Of a DNA stretch of 64,000 nucleotides, positions 10,901-22,900 are shown piece after piece. The stretch's first letter is position 1. Every line of letters starts with the position of its first letter. A program made the translations under genes and the position numbers. The notes under the pieces were generated by a model, which was given only the letters and a program-made list of their open reading frames with translations, searched no databases and was not told the origin of the DNA. The stretch is from Rhynochetos jubatus (Eukaryota > Chordata > Aves > Eurypygiformes > Rhynochetidae): contig CM050690.1 of NCBI GenBank assembly GCA_027574665.1, positions 34,504,357 through 34,568,356 on the forward strand, written 5' to 3'.

Positions 10901-13900
10901 TTGGTGTGGCAAAACATTTGATTTATGTGTTATTGTATAATATTTAGAAAATGGACCCTGAATGCATGTTATAGCATTCATTGTATGATATGTGGAATAC
11001 TAGCAACTGCAAGTAACAGCATTTCTGAATAAAACCTCTACCCCCTCTATAAATCCTTGTTGCCGACCTTGAGTTGGCCTCTGGCTTCCTTTCCTGTATA
11101 CTAATGTTGTTTTAAAACAACTTAGGGAAAAGAAGAAGCTGCACCAACAGATAGATTTGTATTCCCAAATATTATAGAACGGTTTGGGTTGGAAGGGACC
11201 TTAAAGATCATCTAGTTCCAACCCCCCTGCCATGGTCAGGGACACCCTCCACTAGACCAGGTTGCTCAAAGCCTCATCCAGCCTGGCCTTGAACACTGCC
11301 AGGGATGGGGCACCCACAGCTTCTCTGGGCAGCCTGTGCCAGTGCCTCACTACCCTCTCCGGTAAGAATTTCTTCCTGATGTCCAATCTAAATCTCCCCG
11401 CTTTCAATTAAAACCCATTATCCCTTGCAAGAGGTCCATCCTTTTGGATTATCTTTTTTCCCCTTTTAAAAGATGAGGATATGTTACCCCTTTTCCAGTC
11501 AGTGGGAACTTCACTGCCACGACTTCTCGAATATGATGGACAGAGGTTTCACAACCTCATCCGCCAGTTCCCCCAGGAACTGCAGATGTATGTCATCAGG
11601 TCGCACAGACTTGGGCACCTTCAGGTTCTTTAGGTGTTATACAAAATAGATTTGGTCTGTATTTGTAGGCATAGATGGTTGACATTTTGAAATAAATGCA
11701 TTACGAATTTTCTGGCACCTTGGCCTTCTGCCTCCAAAATCAAGTAGTGCTAGGAGACATCAGAAGGTTAGACTAACCTCTGGTGGCAGTGCAGCATTGC
11801 CAGAGGGATGGAGGGCCTTTGTGCAGAATGCGAGCATGCCTGCTTAAATAGCAGCGTGTACGATTACTGCTGCGTAGTGTCTTGCAGACTGTGGTGGTGT
11901 GTATTTTGCTCGTGTTGCTGATACAGCTTTGGATGTAGCTGTTAATCATCAGTAGTACTTTTCTCACTGTTGCCAGAAGTACTTAGCTGAGAGTGTTCAT
12001 GCTGGGTTTATTGCTTCTCCTGTAGAGTCTCTTGGCTGAAGTTTATAGTTCAGCTTTGCAGACCTGTTGTTTTCAGTAGACTGAACAGGCACAGCTGATG
12101 ATGGTAATAGGAGCTTTAACACCTATTACAGGTAAAGGTTTACCTGTTACACCTAACAGGTAGAGGGTTCACCCTTAGGTGATGGTTCGCTGCTCAAAAC
12201 TTGAGCAAGGTGAAGCACAGTTTGTCTGTTTATTTATGATGTGTGTGTTTATTAAAAAGATGGACCAGGATAGTCAGACAGCATTTGGGTGAGTGGTCAA
12301 TCTTGTCACTTCTGCCTCCCAACAGTGGGCGTTGCTGCTGAGTGTTTTGGAAGTTGTTTAAATTTACTACCCTCTGGGAAGGTACCCCAGTTTACATGTC
12401 GGTGAAACCCATCATTCTGGTTTGGCATCTATTTGCGTTCCACTTCTGTCCTGCAGGGAGTGAAAGCACATACATGAGTGTAACCCAAAAAAAAAAAAGG
12501 AGGGGGGGTATAAGAAAAAGGGCAAACAAAACTGGGTATTTGCTTAATTTACTCTACAGCCTTTTTTACAAGGGAAATACATTTGATGCTTCCTTTTCAT
12601 AAGTAAATTTTCCTTTAGCCAGAACGATTACAAGTCACTGGAAGTGCTGGCCACAGAGTTTACAGCGCGGGCTGGCCAGACGAGCGGATGTCGAGGGCTG
12701 GTGACAGGCGCTCACCCAGGAGTTTTAAGGAAGCTTGGTGGATGAAGTGTTGCTTCTGCCAAGCGTGGTGTGCAGCCTTTCTACTTCACATTACTGTGGT
12801 ACCAGACAAATGTAGCTGACACCACACCAATCCACCTTTCTCGTTGCGGTGGTGGTTTTGGGTGTAGAGGGCATGCAGGAGCTGTCATCCATCAGATCTG
12901 GCGTCTGTGCCAGGAAAAGCAGTGGGAAGTATTTTACGAAACCAGAGCTGCTGTTGGAGGTGGGGGTGATTGGGGTAGTCTGGGGAAGAGTTAGAGCAGT
13001 TTCTGGAAAAGGAGGTCTTGCTTTTGAAATCTCTTGGACTCTGAAAGAATCAGTGACAAGGATGAGGGAGGCTAATGGATGCATCCACCCCTGGAGTTGC
13101 AAATGGCTACGCACTCATGGCTTGTAGAGAAATGGCGCAGCCACATGGTAAGATGGTGTTATGCAGCACTGTATGATAGGCAAAAGTTACAAAGCAGCTT
13201 AGAAATAAATTGGGCTAGTTGTTGTACTGTGGGGAGGTCACTGGTGGAGTTCTGGGAAGGGCATGCAGAGAAGACCAAGGAGGATAACCAAAGCTGTGCC
13301 ATAGTTTCTCTGCAGGAATCCACAGTACAGGTTACAGGCTGGATAAGAGCCAGCTGAGGAGAGCCATCGCCAGCACCTCCAGGATCCTGAATGGTGCAGA
13401 AAGTGCTCGTGGCTGGGAGAGGCAAGGCATGGTTGTTCTCCATCTGCTGACAGGCTTCACATGCAGTCAGAGTTGCAGTTCAGACTGGGCAGAAGAAGGG
13501 CTCTTCACACAATAGATGGTGAAGCTGCAAGTAGCTGCAAGTGTGTGATGTCCACTCAGTTGCAGCAGGTCTGTGTGTGTTAAAAACAACTGGATAACCT
13601 TGGACAAACACCTGTCCCACCACCCAATACAAAGGTGTTTGTTGTGGGTCCAACTATTCCTCAGCCAGAAGTAGCTGCTGCTTGGGAAATGCTGTGCTCT
13701 TCGGCATCCAGTGTTAGAGACAGGATGCTGGGCAGAGGTGGATTTTGGGGCCAATCTAGTATGGCTGTGGTGCAGTGGACTGATTTCCTGTCTTGTGCTT
13801 CTTGGGACTGGCAAAGAGCATGTTTCAGGAGCCTGAAGTGGTAGGACACAAGTTGTTTGTTTTCCAACTCTGTGGTTGAAGAGTAGGGAGGGTTGTTTTA

Positions 13901-16900
13901 CTGGGAACCTGTGTATTTGTCAGAAGATGCCATCAGTCAAGTTGCGATGGATTCATCCACTCTAATTTAGGAATGCCCCTGGTATCGTGTCAGGGAAGAG
14001 AGGGTAAGGTTAATTCTCCTCACTAAGGACCTGGATCTGAAGGAGCTTAGATCAGACCTTATTCCACAGAGGGATGTGGAATATAAGAAAAGACTGTTTC
14101 TGGGTGCCTTTTGTGTGTGTGTGTGTATCTGTATCCATGTATAAGTGTGTGTTGTATATTCACATGTGCATACATATGTATTCGTATACACACACAGGCA
14201 CACACATGTCCTTGTTTTTTGGCTCCATGAATTCCAGTGGAATCTGGAATTCCTGGGAGGCAAGTAATGAAGTCACCCTTTCTGGTTATAGGAAACTTGA
14301 TCCTCGATCTGAACGTTACTTACCCCATGGGGAATAGCAGCAAGTATTTACCTAGTCCAGGAAGGATGAATGCAAATCCAGACACTGAGGCTCTCAATTC
14401 ACTTTGCAAGTAATGCAAACGGTCTAACTAACTAGACAGATCTTTGAGTGATTTTGTGTAGTTAAAGAAAAATGATGATGCTTTCAGCTGATATGTAGGA
14501 GTGAATCTCTGTCTCAAAGCCCCCTCTTTTGCTTTTATGGTTGTTCTGGTTACAGAAGAAATCTATATGGGAACAAAATTCTGCAACCTGGACTTGTCCC
14601 AAAAGCAACTCTCCCGTCACATGTGAGACCCATGTTAGTTGCAGTTGTCTCTGCTCACTGTGTCTGATTACTCTGTTGATAAAATACAGAATAATTGCGC
14701 CACTGATTTAGTTTCATACCAAACCAATACACCAGTGGGATACCTGGCACGTTAAAGTCACTGTCAGTGGCAGCATGGTACTCACTTTCAGTTAAATCTG
14801 CCTTCTTTTCTAGAACGGTCTCTGCTACTTAAAAGGATGAGGGCACAGAAGGCAGGAGGTAGTCAGGGCCTGAAATATAGGGCTCACCATTCACTGAGGC
14901 AATGTAATCCTGGGAAATTGCTGTAGTATATATAATTTCTTAGGTCTGAGTATGTATAAAACGCTGCTATCACCAGTCTGCTTTTAAAAATACCTGCTTG
15001 AATTTTTAAGGATTAACGTAGATTTAGCCAATGGCTTTTGGAAATCCTTGCAGAAATAGACTGAAGAGATGAAGACAGCTTACACGAACTCTTAGTAACA
15101 GCAGATAAGGAATCAGGAGTGCAAAAGGGCTGTTTCTAATCCATAAGCAATTTCCCAAAGAACAATATTCTGTATGGTTGTTATTCAGGACTCGTAGCTT
15201 CTGGGATGTACACAGCCACGATAGCCTTTTTGAAGAGTGTAACAGGAGGACGATACTTGTAATCGCTGTTATTTTTAACAGCTAGAACATGCATTTGCAT
15301 TTTGTCCTTTTCTTTGGATTTATGTAGTTCTTCCCCAGCCTCTATCTTGTTTTACTGGGCAGAGGGGCTGGCCTCTGTATGTGAAGCACGTCCCTGCCCT
15401 GTTATTCAGTATCTTTTAACACTGGCCACAGCTGCTCTCGGATCCCTTCCCTCTGGGAAAATTTCAATTCCCAGCACAGCCTTCTGAGACAAAATACCTA
15501 TTGGTATGCAGAGAGTCATCTCCGCTCAGAAGGAATGACACTGGAGCTGGGGGGAGAGAGAAGAAAGCCTGCTGTGGAAAGGAAAAGGTGCCTATGTGTG
15601 TTTTGATTTTGGTTTTTAAACCGAACAATGTTGCTTCTTCAGGTCTTGGAAAGGCTTTAAGGGAAAGCAAGCGCTGCCTCGTGCCCCGCTCTACCTGCCA
15701 TAGCATGATGTTACTAAATTAGCGAGAGAAACCAGTCAGCTACCTCACAGCTGGTACAGCAGAGGTCTAGAAGACTAACTGTTTAAAGATGTATTTTTAC
15801 ATGGTGGAGAAAAAAAAATGGATGGTTTGGCACTAGCTGAACTGGAGGAGTGGAAATTTAGTGAATGTGTAGCCTAAGAGTTAACTACTGGAATATTTCT
15901 ACCTCTTCACAGCAAAATGAATGGACAAAAAAGAAAGCGGAAGGAATGTTACATATACCTGTACAGGTTTCATGTTAAGTTTCTCACATCATGTGATTGG
16001 TTTTGTTTACAGTGCCATCTATTTGGGTTTCAATTAAATATAACCGTGTCATGAAAGTCCTGAAGCTGCACAAGGCTTATTGTCTCCAATCCACTTGCTT
16101 GCTGCCCTGCACCTGTAAAAGCAATTTCTTATTCATACGTGTCACCTTCCTCTCTGTTCTGCTGAGAGTGTAAGAAATGGTTAACTTTACAGTTTTGGTG
16201 GTTTCTGCAGTTTTGAGGGTTGAACCTCACCATGTCATGGTGTACGTGTCCTTCATCACACACAAAAACCCAGAGTCTACGTTGCTTTTAGCAGAGTGAT
16301 GTGAAAGAAAATTGAGTCCCTGATCTTTACCAGGGTCACTGTTTGGGAATAGAGCTGTGGTTTTGGGGGTTTTTTGGCTTGGTGGTTTGTTTTGGTTTGT
16401 TTTTTTTTTTTTATTTGTTTGGTTGGGGTTTTTTCCTCTCTTTTGTGGATGGGGAAAACTCAGTAACTTCTGAATGGAATTCTTCAGTTCAGTAAGAAAT
16501 AGGTTTAAGTGAACAGTATCTCCTCTATTTTGGGTTTGAAATTTGTTTCAGGGTTGCTTCAGTTGGTGCTCCTCCACTGAATACACAAGAGCGTGCAGCA
16601 CACACACCAACCTAAAAGAGAAATGCTTTCTTGGGGATCTTATTTATGAACTTTTACCTCCACGTACTAACGTATAGTCAGCCATTAATCTCATGTCCTA
16701 GAGTGAGAAAGCCTTTTTGTGGCTAGTACAAATGATTCCTGAAGATTATTTCAAGATGAGGAAGAAGAGTACAAAGAGAGAAAATTGGATGGCGCGTGTG
16801 TTGGTGTGTTTGCAAAAACAGAGAAGGGGGGTGGGAATTTCCAGATCTAATTAAGAAATAATCAACAGATAATCAGAACGTGGCTTGTGCTGCCAGCGTG

Positions 16901-19900
16901 GTGGCGGGGAGCAGTAGGAGCACACAAGGCAGAACTGCTCCTTTTCTTTGCAGTAAGGACTTAGATTGAGTTAATTATGAAACAGGTGTGCTTCTTCTCC
17001 CTGATTAATTATAAATGCTTGTTTCTGCACATATAAATCTTACCCTCCCAGCTTGCTTTGTCCCAGTTGGTTATGTTCTTAGCAGCTGATGTACCGATGC
17101 TGTGGCTCATCTTTTTCTCCTTGTGAGAGCTGTATTTGTGAATGCAAAGCCCCTTTTTTCTTAGGTTTCAGTTCTGTTCACTCTCATAAAGTCCTTTCCC
17201 GTTTTATTCCTTTTTTCCTGTTGCAGCATCTCATGCTTTTGTATACACCACGTAGAGTCCGCGTTGGAAAGCGCGTATGTCAGTTCAGTGCCCTTGGGTT
17301 AGCTTGATGTATGACGGTAGCAAATGCTGAAGGAGTTACTATAGCGAGGCGTCCGAGGAATATGTTTATGGAGCCTGCTGTGTAAGGCATCAGTTGGATT
17401 GAATGCATGTACATTGCTCAGAACATGTGCTCAAAACGTACCCTTTGAAATAATTTATCTCAAAGCTTCCTCTCAGGTCAGATTTTGGTTTTCTTAACTT
17501 TTAATTTTTGTGTATCTTAAGTGGACTCTAACTTATGTAGATGTGTTCTGTGGTGAATTATAAAAAAACAACTCTCTGGCAGCTGTCATTTAAAAAATCG
17601 CTGTCTGGCTCGAGCAAGATATTTCCATCACTGCTGGTGGCACTGTGGCTTTTAATTTTTGGGTTTTGAAGACCTGTTGTCCACAACATTGATTCCATTC
17701 AGGAGACTGACTTTCCCTCTGTGATAGTCACAAGAACTTCAGTGTGAGACGTGTTTGCAAGTATAACGAGCTGGTTCTGTGCTAATTGCTGTATCACAGA
17801 AGGTCAGTTTTGATATGGTGGTACAGTGAGTTTCCAAGAGCTGGATTCTCACTCCTAGGTATCATAGGTATTGTTTTTTGTGGGCTGAATGAGATTTAAA
17901 ATATGAGTTTCTTCCTAGAACTGAGTTTTGGCATGTGTTTGCTGAGTGCTTCCCAGCAGTTTTCTTGACCTGCATAAAACCCCCAAAACAAATAATGTCT
18001 GCCTAATTCACAGCCACAAGGTGAAGATTAGTTAGCACTTGGGCGACAGGAGGAGGAAGGGAAAGCCGGATGTTATTGATACAGTCGGTTTGGAAGCTGG
18101 CAGTTGGAGCACTGCCCTGTAAATTATTAAACAGTATTTCCTGCTCAAGTTAAACACCTAACTAGATTTTCCTGATTTTTTTTGTTTCACCCCCTGGACT
18201 TTTAACCACAAATTCAGGTAGGTTAGTGTGACATTGCCAAAAGGAAGTTCTGTGTGCAATCCAGAAAGCCCAAGGCACACTCTTTTTTTGTCCGTGTTGT
18301 GATTTAAGGAGTCTTTTTCACATGGTAAGCCATTTTATTCCCTCAGCTAATGAGCTGTAATAGTTTTACTGTCAAGTAAGTGGTCCTGGTATTTGGGAGT
18401 TTCATTTTAAAAAAAAAAAAAAAGGAAAAAGATGCAACACAACAAACTGTAGGAACACAAATTGCCATGTCATACCGATTTTTCTAGTCCTTTGACAATT
18501 TCTGGTCGTGGCCAATGCTGAAAACCCTGAAGGTGATAATCATGGAGCAACTTGATTATGTTGGTGATGCATTAGCAAAACTTGGTATTTCCACTGAAGC
18601 GTTCTTTTCCCCAATAAACCAGTGGAAACAAACCCAGAGCCTTTTTTTTCCATGTGTGCTATGAGAAAGGAGAAGGAGAGGTATGAAACAATCCTAAGTA
18701 TGTATTGTTATTTATCCCTTTTTAACAAGGGAGTAAGGTCTTTGCTCTTGAGTTTTCACAGTGGTGTTCACGAACCAGCTGTGTGCGTGGAATGGTGTAG
18801 GAGCATCTTTGATTGGGTTGCAAACAGCTACCTGTTCATCAATACGTGAATAACCACCTCTTTGAACTGGGGACTCTTTAAAGGGTCAACAAAAGACAAA
18901 CCTGCCCCTCTGATCTGTGCTGTCTCACTCGGATTAATCGAATGCTTCATTTTTTTCTTACCAACCGGCACTTATTTCTGTAGTCTTCGGGGGGGAAAAA
19001 GGCACCGACAGCATTGTCGGTGCTCCAGGGTGACTTGGGCTGACAGAATGGATGCTGTTATTTCATTGCATTGAAGTGGCGTGGGCACGTGAACACGTCC
19101 CAACTTGGGCGTAAACTTTGGGAAACCGAGGGCTTGGTGTATCCTGGTCTGGGACCCCTGCAGAACAGTGGGTTTTCTGGGAGAAGGATAATGAGGAAAT
19201 TGGCAGTGAAGCCTAAGAAATACGCTACAAAGACCGGACTGGCTTGTTTCTGAATGGTCAGTGGATCTCATCTTTTAGTAGTTTTATTTAGACTGTCCTC
19301 CACCAGACTTTCCAGTTGTTAAATATGAATCTGAGGTATCCTGGCATCTGGCCAACAGGAGTTAATTTCACTCAGATGTGCCTTAGTTCTGTCAATATTT
19401 GGGTGTTTTGGGGCGGTGTATATAGGGAGTGGTAGAGGGAGACTGATGAAAGAAGGGACAAAACATGTTCCTATGTTAACTGCCTGCAGGATAAGAGAGA
19501 GCGAGCGAGCAAAGTGAAGGGATGGAAGGCCACTCCAGCACTTTTTGACCAAAGTCAGGGAGAGGACAGTTAGAAAAGTGATAGAATGCCAGGGCTTCGC
19601 GTTGCTTTCACATGTTGTTTCTAATATCGATGGTAACACAGGCCCTCTGCAATGAAAACACTGTTTTCTGTTTTGGTCCTTCCAGGCAGTGCTGATGAAT
19701 AACATCACAGTAAATGAACGACTGATCCAGAGTCTACGAGGTATGTTGTAATACCCCTCTGTGTCTCTCTTATATTGGTTTTTAAGCTCCCTGTTTTTAA
19801 GACCTGCATTTTTCTGGTGTCTTCTGAGGACGCTGCCTTTCTTCAAGTGTTGGGGATGGTGCAGGAGCTGCGGTGACTTAGATCCTGCATCTGTGTAGTT

Positions 19901-22900
19901 GCAGTTTAGGGAGTGTCAGACTAACCTGCCTCAGTGGTAGAAGGATTTGGCCATGTAGTGGTTGATGTAGGACTCCTGACCCTTATGACATAAAATAGGA
20001 TGGAATAAAGCCAGCTTCCGTGTGTATTGTTAATGTTTTTATTAACATTAACATGTTAATATACTTTTGTTGTATATTCTTGAATTCCTTCCTGAGGTGT
20101 TTGGGTCATGCATTTTAGCACCAGGGGAATTCACAAACTCCTATAATAAATAAGAAGGCTTGGTCTAATTAATTACTATTCACATTGGTGCTTCAAAATT
20201 GTTGTTACTAATTTATTCCTCAGGAAGTCTGGGGAACAGATCCTGAGTTCTGTGAACAGGTAAATACACTGTGGTGCCTTCTTCTGGTGCCCTCAGACAG
20301 AGCTTTTTGTCAGGAAGAAAACTCTCAAGTCGTAGATCCCTCTGTTTTTGAGGAACGTAACTGTAAATTGCATATTATTCAGGGAAGCTTGTCTTTAGAT
20401 GGCTAATAAACATGAACGCCGTTTTGTACTATGTTCTGATTAGTATGACCTAAAGATTTCCTGGGCTGAAACCTAGAAGAGCAAGGGTTTGCAGACAAGT
20501 TACAGTACTCCTTATGAAGAAAAGGAGGTCAAAAATCTGTTAGCCTGTTTTTGTTAACGTCTTAGTCTGAAAGGCTATTCTTACCCAGTCCTGTGCATCT
20601 CTGATGAATAAATTCAAGTGTTACCTATGCGTTGGAATACACAATGTGTTGAGCATGACGGATGGGTGGAGTGAGTGTGCTCAGGGTTGGTTTGCTGTTT
20701 GATATTGTAATGCATGTAGGTGTACATGTGCGCGCGCGTATTTTAATACGCATTTTAATTCTGTTTTGTTCAGAACACTTGAAAGAGTTACAGACAGAAT
20801 ATGGAAAGCTACAGCTGGATGTTTACTGGTTTCAAAAGAACCAGACTAATCTTCAGAGGAAGTTTTCATACGACCTGTAAGTATGTTCCAGAAGATGGCT
20901 TCTGGAGTTGTAGGTGACTTGGTTGTAACGCGGAGTATTCTTGTGATAGCTATAGCACTGTTAATAAATGTACATTTTTAAGCAGAAAGAAACACCTGAC
21001 ATATCTTCTAAAATTTGTCACCGTAGACCTCAGAGAGGAGCATAGACCTTGCTACGCTTGGTATCTCAGTATCCACAGTCTTCTCCCATGCGTCTTGAGT
21101 CTCCTTCCATTGCAGGAGGAGAAAGGTAGCAGACTAAACTCAGAAGAAGCTTAAGAACTTAAATGCGATAATAACCAGTGAAAAACTGTACCTCATTGAG
21201 CTGCCAGCAGTCTCAGCAAATTTCTGGTATGGTCAGAGCCGTGTGCTCTGTATCACAGTTCATACCTAGTCATGTTTTTTGTTGAGATTTCCCAGTGAAT
21301 CATAAGTTGTGGGAAAATGAACACAAGTGCTTATAAGTATCCTTACGCTAAATACACATTTCTGGTATTTCTAGGAATTTTTCCTCTGTTCTTTCTGTTC
21401 AGTAATGTTCTTGTACCCTGGCAGGGTACAACCATGCCAGGGGGCTTGGAAGTAGATGATCTTTAAGGTCCCTTCCAACCCAAACTGTTCTGTGATTCTG
21501 TGATTGTACTCTCTACCTGCCTTCACATCCTATTGTATCTTTCCCCTGGTGCGATAAAAGACCAACAGAATTTGTGCTGTTTGCATGTTCTCATGCCACT
21601 TTCCATCGGGAATATAATTGCTCAAGTGACGGATATTTTTCTAGTAGCCACTGTTTATCCAGATTTTGTAGGAATTATGACTAAAAGCTCAACATCACAA
21701 TCAAAGAACTTGAATTCTGTAGGCCAAAGTTGAAATACCTTTCTTTTTTTTTCCCCTGCTTAAGAATTAAGGATTAGTATTAGTGCTTTTGGGATACTTA
21801 CTGGTCACCGGTTGGTTGCATGCTCATTTTTTACGGCATTATTACTCATTTAATAATGATGACCCAAATGGATTGTATTAGTGAAGTTTGAACAATTCAG
21901 GACTTCTAACAGAGCACTACAAGGAAGTTGGAGGCTGAAGTTTGTACCAACCTTTTATTAAGCCACATGGCACTTGCGTGTCTGTCAAGGTTCTTTTTCC
22001 CCTCTAAGCTTGTTGTGTACTGCAGTTGTTAAGCACCATCTCTTTGCTGTTTAGTTAAATGGCAGAGCTGGAACTCCTGGACTTCTGCTAGTAGTTCTTT
22101 GCTGGTTAGAGCATCGGTTTGCCAGCATCAGCCTTGTAAGGCTGAGATCAGGAAGAATAAAAAGGTTCTGCAGGTGTACGTATGTGCTGTACAGTCTACA
22201 TGAGGGGCATATCCTGGCAGCACTGGGTTGATACACGTGCAGGGAAGCCATACAAGACAACTGTAGTGATTCTGGTTTCTGAAAACTCATGCTCATCTCT
22301 GGTGGAAAGTACAGCTCCATCGAGAAAATCGCCAACAGCTCGTGGGAGCGTACTGTGAGGAATCCCTCCTGTTGATCAGGAGAAGGTTGGATTCGGAGGG
22401 TACAGCTCCATGGTCAAGGCTGGTTCAAGAGCTAAACAAGCTACTGTGGTGAAGATGGGTTGCTTGCATCAGGTTATATGTAGAGACAGATAGGATAATT
22501 CAGCCTGGCGCTGGCTGAACAGGGACTCGGCTGGCTGGTCTGCCACCACCTGGCCCTGAGGCAAGTGCACTACTACCTGCAGTCTATCCGTAGGAGTCTG
22601 TAGAAGCGGTTATCTCTGCCAAGGAGCTACAGTTTCTTCACTAACTTTGCCAAATAACGTTTAAGTGTCCACTTTCTATTTCTGGATATTTTTTTTTTGT
22701 AGCTATGCAAATGAGGAAAACAAACTTTGCACTCAAATTTTCATGGAATGATTTATAGCATAGGCACCCTGTAGCATTCACACAGTTCTAGCAGGAACAT
22801 AATTAAATGTATTTTTTTACGTGTTGCTTGTTGTGTACCTTTACGGGGGATCTTGGAACACTAATATTTTGCTGTTGTACGGAGTTACATTACCGCATTG

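Larger units (their letters stand above)
10793..19685 (+). other. GOLM1: GOLM1 intron 3
   Basis: The largest intron in the window (8.9 kb). It holds a rearranged CR1 copy (11171-11640), an inverted TG/CA microsatellite (14114-14209), T/G-rich low-complexity sequence (16360-16440) and two small perfect hairpins (12128-12147, 19002-19023). The region 13100-13880 has faint CR1-like phrases and may be an ancient repeat, but I cannot prove it. No coding exon was found. Confidence 0.9.

Noticed and set aside
22070..22180. tRNA-like phrase (CTGGTTAGAGCATCGGTTTGCC) suggesting a tRNA or SINE
   Set aside because: It cannot be folded into a cloverleaf with a proper anticodon arm or T-loop (GGTTCGA box missing), and no SINE tail follows.
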